Under the pieces are notes generated by a model. It ran no database searches. It saw nothing but the letters and a program-made list of their open reading frames with translations, and had not been told where the DNA came from. A DNA stretch of 64,000 nt from a virus: IMG/VR virus record IMGVR_UViG_3300026292_000003, positions 62,001 through 126,000 of that record. The stretch is one strand, 5' to 3'. The stretch's first letter is position 1. Each line of letters begins with the position of its first letter. The translations under genes were made by a program, and so were the position numbers. Positions 1 through 9,922 of the stretch are shown in pieces.

Positions 1-1
1 C

Positions 2-1654
2 ACAGCTCAAACAGATACACAGAATTTAACTTTCCAAGTTAATGCAGTTCCTACTGCTCCAGATGGACTTGGAAATAAAACAATTTCACTAGTAGATCCT
101 GCACAAGGTACAGATCCAAAATTAGCATATAATTTCACAGACAATAGTGCAACATCACCATTAACAGCAGGTGACGATTTGGATACAACTACTGCAAGGA
201 GATATACAGGTGGAACACTTGACACGACAATAGCAGAGAATGCATACGATGGACTATCGGGAACTGTAACTGCAATAGTTAATGGTACCCCGAGTGGATC
301 AAAAACCTTTTCTACTTCCCTCAACGAAACTGGTACATTTAATGATTTAGTGATCACTCAACAAGATGATGCTCACAATACAATAAGTGCTTCGACATAC
401 CCAACTGGTTTCTACCAAACATTTGATTCAAAAATTTCTAAACCATTTGCAGAGTATGCTATTGGTGTTAATGATCAGAGAATAGAACATAGTACAACAG
501 GTGAAACAAATTACGTAACTGTTATGTGTGATGACCTAACAGACGTACCTACACTTGATGATACTAGTTCTATTCTTTCTGAGAGTGTTTCAGGAAATTA
601 CAGATACATATCAGGTATACCATACTATAATACAGGAAATCCAAAATTAACTTTATCAGGATTAAGTGTAACAAATTGGATAGGACAAGCATATAGAGAT
701 ACTAGTAATGTTTTAGAATTTAGTAATGGTACTAATTCAGAAGGTACTACAGGCGGAACAATTCAAACACAATTTGCAAGTTATGCAGATTTAGAAGATG
801 CTACATATCTAGTAAATGGTGTACCAACAGCTAATACATTAAGTTATTCATTTGCTGATCAAACTATTGATATTACACAATCAAACATAGCGGCAGTTGA
901 AACTATCAAAGCTAGAATTAAGAATGTTAATGGATCAAGTAGCTATAAAGAATTTAATACAAAAGTACAAGTACACAGATCTAATCCAACAGGTGTAATA
1001 GAAGATAGTATACCTGTAGCAGGTAGTTTAGGTAATGGAGCAATAACAGACAATGCAATACGTATAGCAGATTTTGTTTCAGATGGTACAGACAACCCAA
1101 CAATAGTAGGTGCAACAGATTATACAGCTACACCATTTACAGGTGCAGTAAGTGTAAGTGGAACACAAGAAGCAACTGTACGTTGGGGAACATTAGAACA
1201 CAATACAACAGATTATTCAACTGGGTATCTTCCAGTTGGTCCTGATAGAAGTGCAGATACAGGAACACAATATTTTACATTCGCATTCCGTAGACAGGTT
1301 GTAGCTAATTTTAGTATTACAATTAATACAACTGGTATAAGTGGATTGTGGGTAGCGGCACCAGGTACTGCTATTGATTCAGCAAGTGGATTAAATGGTT
1401 GGATAGATGGAACAGCTCAATACGCAGGTGTTGGTGTACCAGGTAGTAATACAGCTTCAGGTGGTAACGGAGGAGACGGTTGTGCGTTAACAGGTGCAGA
1501 CGTTATTCCAACTAATACAAGTATTAACTCAACTTATACAATGACATTAGGTAGTGAGAATATGAGTAATGCAACTAACAATGTTGTACTAGTTAGAGTA
1601 GCATTAGAAGCAGGAAAACAAATTACTAACTTACAAATAGGGGAGTCTAGCTAA
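2..1654 (+). CDS. Tail fibre / adhesin-like virion protein (5' truncated)
   Basis: The reading frame is open from the left edge without a stop, so the gene starts outside the window and about 550 C-terminal residues are visible. It is rich in Thr, Ser, Asn and Gly with short beta-type segments. The last 150 residues form a compact Gly-rich domain (FTFAFRR, GLWVAAPGTAID, GGNGGDGC, MTLGSENMSN, then an Arg-Val-Ala-Leu strand) that I associate with receptor-binding proteins of marine T4-like phages. The stop overlaps the ATG of the next fibre gene (TAATG), so the two are translationally coupled. Function as a tail-fibre or baseplate adhesin is inferred from composition and from the fibre genes that follow. 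Confidence 0.7.
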   Translation, partial: TAQTDTQNLTFQVNAVPTAPDGLGNKTISLVDPAQGTDPKLAYNFTDNSATSPLTAGDDLDTTTARRYTGGTLDTTIAENAYDGLSGTVTAIVNGTPSGSKTFSTSLNETGTFNDLVITQQDDAHNTISASTYPTGFYQTFDSKISKPFAEYAIGVNDQRIEHSTTGETNYVTVMCDDLTDVPTLDDTSSILSESVSGNYRYISGIPYYNTGNPKLTLSGLSVTNWIGQAYRDTSNVLEFSNGTNSEGTTGGTIQTQFASYADLEDATYLVNGVPTANTLSYSFADQTIDITQSNIAAVETIKARIKNVNGSSSYKEFNTKVQVHRSNPTGVIEDSIPVAGSLGNGAITDNAIRIADFVSDGTDNPTIVGATDYTATPFTGAVSVSGTQEATVRWGTLEHNTTDYSTGYLPVGPDRSADTGTQYFTFAFRRQVVANFSITINTTGISGLWVAAPGTAIDSASGLNGWIDGTAQYAGVGVPGSNTASGGNGGDGCALTGADVIPTNTSINSTYTMTLGSENMSNATNNVVLVRVALEAGKQITNLQIGESS

Positions 1655-2844
1655 TGGCAATTAGTGATAATCAAAAAATTGACTACCTATTTAAAAAGAT
1701 TGGTTATGGTGCGACTAAAACAGATACCAATGCTAATAAGTTGGCGGCTAACGAATCAATTCCAAGTCCGTTATTATTACGTGGTGATAAAGTTTGGGCA
1801 GAAGCTGGCAACGTTCCAGCAGTTAAACCAAATGCAGATACAACTGTAGTCAAGTTATATAATGCTGTTGAATGTACAGAAGATATAACGTCAACAGGAA
1901 ATAGAACTTGGAAAACTAATATTACAGATTGGATTACACCAGAGTTTGGTAGTACATATCTAGTAAGTGTTTATATACATGACGCAAATGATTCAGCAGG
2001 TGCTGAAAGTTTAGCTAATAAAGTATTCGTAACAGGAAGTGGTAACAACGACGAATGGTTCTTTGATTACCAATCAGGTGTATTAAATTTTATTGGTGAT
2101 AGTTTACCAGATGGTAAATCATTTACAGGTAAGAGTGTATATATAAGTGGAGCAGTATATCAAGGTAGATTTGGTGTAGGTGATTCAACAGTAACACAAG
2201 GCCTACAAGATCAGATTGATAACATTATACAAAATACTGATCCAGCGGCACTTGACTCTTTAAGTGAAATTGTTACAGCTTTCCAAAGTGCTGATAGTGC
2301 CTTTGCTACAAGCACAGATCTAAATAGTTTAGAAGCATTATTAAGAAATGATTTAGCATTTCCTTCTACTAACATAGAGCCAGCACAATCATTTACAGGT
2401 GATGGTACAACAACAGAGTATCAACTAACAGCTACTGACTTACCTTCAGTAGAAGCTATTGATGTATACGTAGATGATGTGTTACAAAGACCAGATGTAT
2501 TCTCAATAGATTCAAATAATAAACTAGTATTTAATATTACACCAGATGCAGGTGCAGATATATATGTAAAATATAGATTTCATTTTGCAAGTATTACAGC
2601 ATTTCCTGATAACTGCATAGAAAATAGACATCTTAATTTGATATATAATAGTAGTCAGTATACTGGTGATGCTACAACTACACAATATACTATTGCAAGT
2701 GGTCATACTGTACATAGTGTATTAGTAATAGTAGATGGAGCAATACTTCCACCGACAGATTATACTGTAATAGGGTCTACCCTAACTATAACAAATGCTC
2801 CGGCAAGTGGAGCAGTAGTAGACTTTAGATTTCTTCCAATTTAA
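1654..2844 (+). CDS. Tail fibre-like virion protein
   Basis: A 396-residue protein without recognisable catalytic motifs. Residues 180-225 contain one copy of the motif IxNTDPAALDSLxEIVTAFQ that recurs four times in the next, much longer fibre gene, which ties this protein to the fibre network. The C-terminal 150 residues hold two copies of a beta module with the pattern TGDxTTTxYxL...VxVDDxxxxPxxxxxI....F, also present near the end of the next fibre. It starts in the TAATG overlap with the upstream fibre gene. It is probably a fibre hinge or connector subunit. The virion assignment is from repeats and context only. Confidence 0.65.
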   Translation: MAISDNQKIDYLFKKIGYGATKTDTNANKLAANESIPSPLLLRGDKVWAEAGNVPAVKPNADTTVVKLYNAVECTEDITSTGNRTWKTNITDWITPEFGSTYLVSVYIHDANDSAGAESLANKVFVTGSGNNDEWFFDYQSGVLNFIGDSLPDGKSFTGKSVYISGAVYQGRFGVGDSTVTQGLQDQIDNIIQNTDPAALDSLSEIVTAFQSADSAFATSTDLNSLEALLRNDLAFPSTNIEPAQSFTGDGTTTEYQLTATDLPSVEAIDVYVDDVLQRPDVFSIDSNNKLVFNITPDAGADIYVKYRFHFASITAFPDNCIENRHLNLIYNSSQYTGDATTTQYTIASGHTVHSVLVIVDGAILPPTDYTVIGSTLTITNAPASGAVVDFRFLPI

Positions 2845-2879
2845 ATCAAATCATAATACTTAATAAACAGCAATATTGA

Positions 2880-2886
2880 ATAAATA
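2880..2886 (+). promoter_or_regulatory. Late promoter, large fibre gene
   Basis: An ATAAATA core followed by C, 36 nt after the previous stop and 95 nt before the fibre ATG. It matches the T4 late-promoter core TATAAATA except for the first base. The same AT-rich octamer precedes many structural genes in this window. Confidence 0.65.
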
Positions 2887-2891
2887 CATTG

Positions 2892-2969
2892 CATGGGTTT
2901 CGTACCTATGTAGAATACGTAAGTATTCTTTGCTTATAAAGATTATAAGCAAATCAAATATATTTGATT
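2892..2969 (+). promoter_or_regulatory. Four stacked hairpins in the late 5' leader
   Basis: Four inverted repeats lie between the late promoter and the Shine-Dalgarno of the large fibre: 2892-2897/2905-2910 (6 bp, one G-U), 2912-2918/2923-2929 (7 bp, loop 4), 2931-2939/2943-2951 (9 bp, loop 3) and 2952-2959/2962-2969 (8 bp, loop 2). The last abuts the GGAGA at 2970-2974. They may stabilise the mRNA or control initiation. Confidence 0.6.
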
Positions 2970-2981
2970 GGAGAAATCTCT

Positions 2982-5900
2982 ATGGCTTTTAGACAAATTA
3001 AGAGTCCGGCGTTAGCTAACCAGGCGGTTATCGACACCAAATTAGATGTTAGTTCAGTTTCAGGCCAAACAGCAACTACATCTTTGAACTCACTAGATAC
3101 TCTTCTTATTCACGACAATGCAAACGCGGCGTTAAAGAGCATAACTGCGGCCAACTTAATCGCATCTTATGACACTGACGATTTAGGTGAAGGTTCAACG
3201 AACCTATTCTTTACCAATGCAAGAGCTCAATCAGCAGTAGCGGCAGATATCGCTTCAGCTGTAGCGGCGGAAGCATCAATTGCACGTGCGGCAGAAACTG
3301 CAAATGCAAACGATATCGCGGCTGAAATAACAAGAGCGACAACAGCAGAAGGTGTGAATGCGACAGACATAGCTAGTGAAATTACACGTGCAACAGCGGC
3401 AGAAACAGCCCTGGATACGGCGTATAAGGCGGCAGATGCTGGATTACAATCACAAATAAGTAATATTATATCAAACGTGGATCCTGCGGCACTTGACAGT
3501 TTATCTGAAATTGTTGCAGAATTTCAATCACAAGATAGTGCATTAACTGCGGCTATTACAGCTAACTCAACATTAATTAATAACGAGACAGCTAGAGCTC
3601 AAGCGGCAGAACAAGCAAATGCAACTGCAATTAGCAACGAGGCAACAAGAGCACAAGCGGCTGAAGCAACTAACGCATCTGATATTTCAACAGAAGCGGC
3701 AAGAGCAACAGCGGCTGAAAACGCACTTGATGCTAGAGTAACTGCTAATGAAGGTGACATTTCTACACTACAAACTGATTTAGCGGCAGAAATATCAGCA
3801 ACTAACGGTGAAATCACTACACTAACAAATGATTTAGCAAGTGAAATTTCACGTGCAACAGGTGCTGAACAAGCGAATGCTCAAGACATTGCAAACGAAG
3901 CAACGGCAAGAGCAAATGAAGACACAAGTATTAGAGCAGACTTTGCGACAGCAGATGCTACAACTTTAGCATCAGCTCAAACATATGCAGATACAGCAGA
4001 AGCAGATGCAATCGCTACAGCGGCGGCAGATGCAACTACTAAAGCAAACGCGGCACAAGCGGCGGCGGAAGCACACGCAGATACAGTATCGGCGGCAGAG
4101 ACAGCGGCTATCAATACAGCGGTAGCAGTAGTTGACGCTAAAGTTACTACAAACACTACAGACATTGCGGCTCTAGAAACTGTAGTTGGTGATGTAGCAA
4201 ATACACCACTTGACACTACAGCAACTTCTTTAGGTGGAGCGATTAACGAACTACATACTGAAGTTACTACAGCAACAACAAACATTGCAACTAACACAGC
4301 AGACATTGCAACTAACGCAACAGATATCGCAACTAATGCGGCAGATATTGCTAACATTATTAGTAATACTGACCCAGCGGCTCTGGATTCATTAACAGAA
4401 ATTGTTACTGCATTCCAAGCTGGTGATAGTGCGGCGACAGCGGCAATCAATGCTAACGCAACGTCAATTAGTAACGAAGCAACAGCTAGAGCAAACGCAG
4501 ATACAACACTACAAACTAACATCACTGCTGAAGAAACAAGAGCTACAGCGGCTGAAGGTGTTTTAACTGCAAACCTAGCAAGTGAAGTAACTAACAGACA
4601 AGCAGGTGACGCAACTACTTTAGCATCAGCACAAGCATATGCTGATCAAGCAGAAGCAGATGCAATTTCAACTGCGGCGGCTGACGCAACAACTAAAGCA
4701 GACTCTGCAGAAGCAGACGCTAAAGCATATGCTGACACTCTACAAGACACTTTAATTGGTGACAATACTGTAGACGGTACAGCAGGTAATACTGTTACAG
4801 ACAGAATTGCTACAGCTAAAGCGGGTGCAGAATCAACAGCAGAAGCTTATACTGACCAAGAAGTTCTAACTGAAAAGACTAGAGCTATGGCGGCAGAAGC
4901 GGCTAACGCATTAAATATTACAGCGAATACAGGTGATATTGCTACAAACGCAACAGACATTGCAACTAACGCATCAGCTATTTCAACAGAAGTAACTGAC
5001 AGAGTTAATGCAGTAGCTGGTGTAACAACTTCATTAAACAATGAAATAGCAAGAGCACAAGCGGCTGAATTAGTTAATACACAAGCTATTACTGCTGAAG
5101 AAACAAGAGCACTTGCGGCTGAAGCGGCAAACGCAACTGCAATCGCAAACGAAGTATCAAGATCAACAACAGCAGACACGACGCATACAGCTAACATTGC
5201 AACTAACACTAACGATATTGCTACTAACTTAACAAGTATCAATAACGAGGTGGCTAGAGCAACAGCGGCTGAACAAGCACTTACAACTAACCTGGCTACT
5301 GAAACAGCTAGAATTGATTCAATTCTAACTAACACGGACCCAGCGGCGTTAGATTCACTAACTGAAATTGTTTCAGCATTCCAAAGTGCTGATAACACAA
5401 TCAATGGTGCAATCACATCACTATCAACAACAGCCTCAACTGACAGAGCGGCAATACGTTCTGAATTTGCGGCGGCAGACACAGCATTAGACAATCGTCT
5501 AACTACTGAAGAAGCTAACGTTGACGCATTACAAGCCCTAGCAGGTAGTGCGGCACTAGCAACTACAGCTCAAACATTAACTGAAGCAATCAACGAACTG
5601 AACGCAGGTACAGCGGCTGATTTAACTTCTGTTAATAACGCAATTGATGCAGTAGAAAGTGGTGCAGGACTAGCAAGTGATGGCTCTTACTCAGCTCACA
5701 CTGGTACACACGCAATTGACTCAGCTGTGTCATTACATGACGCAGACAGTAAATTGGATGCGGCTATTTTAGCAGAGAAAACAAGAGCAGAAGCGGCTGA
5801 AGCAACATTAACTACTAATGTGGCAACAAACGCAACTAATATCGGAAATAACACAACAGACATTGCAACTAACACAACAGCTATTGCTACAAATGCAACT

Positions 5901-7778
5901 GCTATCTCTACTAATGCATCAGATCTTGCATCAGAAATTACTAGAGCTACAGCGGCAGAAACAGCAAATGCTAACGCAATCACAGCAGAAGCAAATACAG
6001 CTAGAGCGGCAGAAACAGTTAATGCCAACGCAATCGCGGCAGAAACTACTAGAGCACAAGCGGCTGAATCAGCTAATGCATCCGATATAGCAGACAATCT
6101 AACTGAAATTACTGCAACACAATCTGGTGCAGGATTAGCAAATGACGGTACTTACAATACACCTAGTGGATCAAATTACATTGATACTGCTACATCATTG
6201 GCAAGTGCTGACACGAAGTTAGATGCGGCAATCAAAGCTGAAGAAACTAGAGCGACAGCGGCAGAGGGTGTTTTAACTAACAACCTTACAGCTGAAACTA
6301 ATAGAGCTACAGCGGCGGAAGCACAGAACGCAACTGATATCGCGGCGGAAGCTACGAGAGCGGCGGCGGCAGAAACTGTGAATGCAAATGCCATAACAAC
6401 AGTAGCTACTGATTTAGCAACTGAAGTGACTCGTGCAACTGCGGCGGAAAACGCAAATGCGGCAGACATCACATCACTAACAAGCACAGTTAACGATATT
6501 ATCAGCAACACGGATCCAGCGGCGCTAGATTCATTAACTGAAATCGTTACTGCGTTCCAAAATGCGGACAGTACACTAACAGGTGCTGTAGCGGCAAACG
6601 GAACGGCTATTGCGGCAGAAGAAACAAGAGCACTAGCGGCAGAGGCGGCATTAAGCACAGCCTTAACAAATGAAGTAAACGACAACGACACTGACCACGC
6701 GGCGGCGACAACTGACAGGGCGGCTATCCGTACTGAGTTTGCGGCGGCTGATTCAGCTCAAGACGCTGTCATCGCAACTAAACTAGCACTTGCTGGTGGA
6801 ACAATGGCGGGTGACATTGCAATGGGCGGACAAATGGTATCAGGACTGGGTACAGCAGTTAATGCTGGTGACGCAGTTTCTAAAGCAGTTATGGATGCGG
6901 CTATTTCAGCACAAGATATCACTGTATACACTACAGATGATTTAGCTGAAGGTTCAAATCTATACTACACTGATACTAGATCACGTGCGGCAATTAGTGT
7001 CAATGACGTTGCAGGAAACGGCTTGGTAAGTTACGATAATAGCACAGGTGTTATTAGTGTAAATACTAACGAATCAGTTCTTGACTTAACAGATGTATCT
7101 GATACAGCATACACTGGCAAGGACGGATACGTATTAGCAGTTAATGCGAACGAAGACGGTATGGAACTGTCAAACCCACTAAACGTTTTCTCAACACAAG
7201 AGAGACAAACAATTAATGGTGATGGTGTTGCTACGCAATACTCATTAACTTTTACAACAACACAAGATCAAGCATATGTGTTTGTTGGAGGTGTTATTCA
7301 GGATCCATCAACTCACTACACTATCGATAGTGCGGCGAAAACTATCACGTTTAACTCAGCAGTACCAGTTGGTACACAAATTGTTGTGTTATCACCAGGT
7401 GCAGGACTTAACCCAGTACTACTTGCTAACTCAGTATCATTCGACAAATTAGCGGCTGATATTAAAGCATACGTACAAAAAGGTGAAGTATCAGCTACAG
7501 GTTCAACTACAGTTGATTCATTCAACGGTGCGTTGTATCGTTCAGCGAAGTACATCATGCAGGTTGATGACGGTGCAGGTAACTATGAGACACGTGAAGC
7601 TTTAGTAGTACATGATGGTAGTACTGCATACATTACAGAGTACGCAATGGTTTATACTGGTGCAGACTTAATTGGTGATGCAAGTGTTACTATGAACGGA
7701 AACCAAGTTGAATTAACTTATACTCCGACAAGTGGTACAGCTACAGTTAAAGTGATCGCTACTTACATTGATGTGTAA
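2982..7778 (+). CDS. Giant repetitive tail fibre
   Basis: A 1598-residue fibre. The start is set at ATG 2982 (MAFRQIKSP) because GGAGA lies 7 nt upstream; an in-frame TTG at 2964 has no such site. Most of the protein is an Ala/Thr/Glu/Asn-rich coiled-coil-like shaft built from degenerate units such as ARAxAAExANAxAI and ATNATDIATNA. Four copies of IxxNxDPAALDSLxEIVxxFQ (near nt 3460, 4350, 5320, 6490) punctuate the shaft. The C-terminal 250 residues change to beta-rich sequence with LAEGSNLYYTDTR and a VFVGGVxQDPxxHYxID module. Ala-Ala pairs are written GCG-GCN throughout. It is probably a long trimeric side fibre or whisker-like protein that contacts the host. Confidence 0.75.
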   Translation: MAFRQIKSPALANQAVIDTKLDVSSVSGQTATTSLNSLDTLLIHDNANAALKSITAANLIASYDTDDLGEGSTNLFFTNARAQSAVAADIASAVAAEASIARAAETANANDIAAEITRATTAEGVNATDIASEITRATAAETALDTAYKAADAGLQSQISNIISNVDPAALDSLSEIVAEFQSQDSALTAAITANSTLINNETARAQAAEQANATAISNEATRAQAAEATNASDISTEAARATAAENALDARVTANEGDISTLQTDLAAEISATNGEITTLTNDLASEISRATGAEQANAQDIANEATARANEDTSIRADFATADATTLASAQTYADTAEADAIATAAADATTKANAAQAAAEAHADTVSAAETAAINTAVAVVDAKVTTNTTDIAALETVVGDVANTPLDTTATSLGGAINELHTEVTTATTNIATNTADIATNATDIATNAADIANIISNTDPAALDSLTEIVTAFQAGDSAATAAINANATSISNEATARANADTTLQTNITAEETRATAAEGVLTANLASEVTNRQAGDATTLASAQAYADQAEADAISTAAADATTKADSAEADAKAYADTLQDTLIGDNTVDGTAGNTVTDRIATAKAGAESTAEAYTDQEVLTEKTRAMAAEAANALNITANTGDIATNATDIATNASAISTEVTDRVNAVAGVTTSLNNEIARAQAAELVNTQAITAEETRALAAEAANATAIANEVSRSTTADTTHTANIATNTNDIATNLTSINNEVARATAAEQALTTNLATETARIDSILTNTDPAALDSLTEIVSAFQSADNTINGAITSLSTTASTDRAAIRSEFAAADTALDNRLTTEEANVDALQALAGSAALATTAQTLTEAINELNAGTAADLTSVNNAIDAVESGAGLASDGSYSAHTGTHAIDSAVSLHDADSKLDAAILAEKTRAEAAEATLTTNVATNATNIGNNTTDIATNTTAIATNATAISTNASDLASEITRATAAETANANAITAEANTARAAETVNANAIAAETTRAQAAESANASDIADNLTEITATQSGAGLANDGTYNTPSGSNYIDTATSLASADTKLDAAIKAEETRATAAEGVLTNNLTAETNRATAAEAQNATDIAAEATRAAAAETVNANAITTVATDLATEVTRATAAENANAADITSLTSTVNDIISNTDPAALDSLTEIVTAFQNADSTLTGAVAANGTAIAAEETRALAAEAALSTALTNEVNDNDTDHAAATTDRAAIRTEFAAADSAQDAVIATKLALAGGTMAGDIAMGGQMVSGLGTAVNAGDAVSKAVMDAAISAQDITVYTTDDLAEGSNLYYTDTRSRAAISVNDVAGNGLVSYDNSTGVISVNTNESVLDLTDVSDTAYTGKDGYVLAVNANEDGMELSNPLNVFSTQERQTINGDGVATQYSLTFTTTQDQAYVFVGGVIQDPSTHYTIDSAAKTITFNSAVPVGTQIVVLSPGAGLNPVLLANSVSFDKLAADIKAYVQKGEVSATGSTTVDSFNGALYRSAKYIMQVDDGAGNYETREALVVHDGSTAYITEYAMVYTGADLIGDASVTMNGNQVELTYTPTSGTATVKVIATYIDV

Positions 7779-7811
7779 GGAGTATATCGCTTCTTAAGTA
7801 ACCAAACTTAA

Positions 7812-7844
7812 AGGGGCGTAACAAATTAAGGTTACGCCTCTTTT
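7812..7844 (+). terminator. Rho-independent terminator after the giant fibre
   Basis: An 11-bp stem (7812-7822 with 7831-7841, one G-U pair), an 8-nt loop and a run of T at 7841-7844. It lies 33 nt after the fibre stop codon. Confidence 0.8.
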
Positions 7845-7888
7845 AAAATAGCTTTATTATCAAAGCGGATAATATTGCTAGAAAAAGA

Positions 7889-7895
7889 ATAAATA
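7889..7895 (+). promoter_or_regulatory. Late promoter, first S74 fibre
   Basis: ATAAATA followed by C, 53 nt before the ATG at 7948 and downstream of a terminator, so this fibre is an independent late unit. Confidence 0.65.
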
Positions 7896-7919
7896 CTTTG
7901 CTACTCAATGTGGCAATAA

Positions 7920-7937
7920 CTTTTTTGATCAAAAAGG
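7920..7937 (+). promoter_or_regulatory. SD-occluding hairpin in fibre leader
   Basis: A perfect palindrome TTTTTGATCAAAAA at 7922-7935, extendable to 7920-7937 by a G-U and a C-G pair. Its right arm overlaps the A-rich Shine-Dalgarno (AAAAAGGAG), so folding would hide the ribosome-binding site. Confidence 0.45.
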
Positions 7938-7947
7938 AGTCATAAAA

Positions 7948-9810
7948 ATGGCACAAAGAAAATTTATAATTGACGGTGGTTTTAAAACTGATGACGCCTC
8001 AGAATTACTAGCCAATTTAACAATGGGTGGTTCAATCCTACCTAATGTTGATTCGGATGGTACAACTGGTTACGACTTAGGTTCGACTACTGCTAAATGG
8101 AAAGATTTATACCTTTCTCAAGGATCACTTTACATTAATAACCAAAAAGTAATCCATGATGATTCAGGTACAATCGTTTTCAAAGCAGATATGGACCAAG
8201 GCTTAACTGTTAAAACTGAGGGCACAGGAGTAATTACCCTGCAATCAACACAAACAGTAAATGTCGCTGGTACACTACAAATTACAGACGGCAAAAACAT
8301 CACTTCAAGTGGTGGAACTTCAGTTGGTTTTGGTGACAAAATTGATATGGGTTCAAATAAGATCATCAACGTTCCTAATCCAACGGATAACGGTGATGCG
8401 GCTAACAAAACTTACGTGGACTTACAGGTTGCAAACGTAATCAACGGTGCACCAGGTGCGTTAGACACACTTAACGAATTAGCAAATGCTTTAGGCGATG
8501 ATGCTAACTTCTCAACTACAGTAACAAACTCAATTGCGGCTAACGCATCTGATATTGTTGCTCTACAAACTACTTCAAGTAATAATGCGACAGCTATAGC
8601 AACAGCACAAACAGATATTGTTGCTAATACAACAGCTATTACAGCTGAAGCAGTAACAGCAAGAGCAAATGAACAAGCAAATACTGCGGCAATCAATGCT
8701 CTAGATTCTGCATACCAAACAGCTGATGCAACAATTAATTCAGCAGTAGCTTTAAAAGCAAACAAAACTTATGTTGATACACAAGACACAGCATTAGATA
8801 CATCTTTAAAAGCATACGCAGACTCAGCTGAAACAGATGCAGTAGCTACAGCTCAGTCATACACAGACGGCAGAGAAGCGGCAATCACAACTGCTTACAC
8901 AGCGGCGATTGCATCTTCAGCGTCATCAAGTGGTTCAACTGCTAACAGTTACACAGACACAGAAATTGCAACAGCAACTACAGCTATTACTTCAGCATAC
9001 CAAACTTATGCTGATACAGCTGAAACAGATGCAGTAGCAACAGCGGCGGCAGATGCAACTACTAAAGCAGATGCGGCACGTGCAGGTGCAGTAGCAGATG
9101 TTAAAGCCTCTGATTTAGATATGGGCGGAAACAAAGTTCTTTTCGGTAACGTTTATTCAACAGACGGCGATCTACCAAGTGCGGGTACATACCACGGTAT
9201 GTTTGCTCACGTACACACTGGCGGAAAAGCTGTTATGGCACATGACGGTAACTGGGTAGAACTAGCTAAAACATCAGACCTTACAACTGCGGTTAACAAC
9301 CTTGTTGACTCAGCACCAGGTGCTCTAGATACATTAAATGAACTAGCGGCGGCTATGGGTGATGATGCTAACTTTAGTACAACAATGACTAACAATTTAG
9401 CAGGCAAAGCGTCAACTGGTACTTCAATTACAGCAGGTAATGGATTATCAGGCGGTGGTGACTTTAGTACAGACAGAACAATATCTATGTCTGGTAACTT
9501 TACTGGTGACTTTACAGCAACTGGTGATATTACTGCTTACTCAGATGAAAGTTTAAAAACTAACATCCAAGTAATTGATGGTGCATTAGGTAAAGTAGAG
9601 AACATTAGTGGTTATACTTGGAATAGAATTGCAGATGATTCAAGAGCAACAGGTGTTGTTGCCCAAGAATTAGAAGCAGTACTTCCAGAAGCAGTACACA
9701 CTGATGCTGATGGTTTAAAATCAGTAGCATACGGTAACATTACAGGTCTACTAATTGAAGCGGTTAAAGAATTATCAGCTCAAGTAGCAGAACTTAAAGC
9801 TAACAAGTAA
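7948..9810 (+). CDS. Tail fibre with C-terminal Peptidase_S74 chaperone
   Basis: A 620-residue fibre. The N-terminal 170 residues are beta-rich with MGGSILPNVDSDGTTGYDLGS and DLGSTTAKWKDLYL, typical of phage fibre shafts. The middle has two VxxxPGALDTLNELAxAxGDDANFSTT units and an Ala/Thr coiled-coil-like stretch. The last 90 residues (AYSDESLKTNI, GVVAQELEAVLPEAV, SVAYGNITGLLIEAVKEL) match the intramolecular chaperone of endosialidase family, which trimerises the fibre and cleaves itself off at the Ser of the SD-x3-K dyad. Start: ATG with AAAAAGGAGT upstream. A paralogous fibre with the same C-terminus lies 820 nt downstream. Confidence 0.85.
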   Translation: MAQRKFIIDGGFKTDDASELLANLTMGGSILPNVDSDGTTGYDLGSTTAKWKDLYLSQGSLYINNQKVIHDDSGTIVFKADMDQGLTVKTEGTGVITLQSTQTVNVAGTLQITDGKNITSSGGTSVGFGDKIDMGSNKIINVPNPTDNGDAANKTYVDLQVANVINGAPGALDTLNELANALGDDANFSTTVTNSIAANASDIVALQTTSSNNATAIATAQTDIVANTTAITAEAVTARANEQANTAAINALDSAYQTADATINSAVALKANKTYVDTQDTALDTSLKAYADSAETDAVATAQSYTDGREAAITTAYTAAIASSASSSGSTANSYTDTEIATATTAITSAYQTYADTAETDAVATAAADATTKADAARAGAVADVKASDLDMGGNKVLFGNVYSTDGDLPSAGTYHGMFAHVHTGGKAVMAHDGNWVELAKTSDLTTAVNNLVDSAPGALDTLNELAAAMGDDANFSTTMTNNLAGKASTGTSITAGNGLSGGGDFSTDRTISMSGNFTGDFTATGDITAYSDESLKTNIQVIDGALGKVENISGYTWNRIADDSRATGVVAQELEAVLPEAVHTDADGLKSVAYGNITGLLIEAVKELSAQVAELKANK

Positions 9811-9828
9811 TTATATTACTAATATATT

Positions 9829-9859
9829 AAAGCGGGTGTAAGAAATTACACTCGCTTTT
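9829..9859 (+). terminator. Rho-independent terminator
   Basis: A 13-bp stem (9829-9841 with 9846-9858, one G-U), GAAA tetraloop and four T at 9856-9859, directly after the first S74 fibre. Confidence 0.85.
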
Positions 9860-9888
9860 CTTATGGCTATGCTATACTTCAAAAAGCG

Positions 9889-9895
9889 ATAAATA
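9889..9895 (+). promoter_or_regulatory. Late promoter
   Basis: CGATAAATAG context, 27 nt before the ATG at 9923, with a GTAGGAG Shine-Dalgarno between them. Confidence 0.65.
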
Positions 9896-9922
9896 GTATT
9901 ATAATTAGCTGTAGGAGTAAAA

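Noticed and set aside
3486-3520. TTGACA within the giant fibre
   Set aside because: It is part of Leu-Asp coding in the repeated DPAALDSL motif and has no -10 partner.
3460-6560. Regularly spaced near-repeats that could suggest a repeat array or CRISPR
   Set aside because: The repeats are in frame, spaced about 1 kb apart and encode the same fibre motif; there are no short uniform spacers.
3599-6691. Long minus-strand open frames opposite the giant fibre (for example 3977-4525, 4847-5494, 6176-6691)
   Set aside because: They mirror the Ala/Thr/Glu repeats of the plus-strand fibre, lack Shine-Dalgarno sites and encode low-complexity Val/Ala/Ser sequence.
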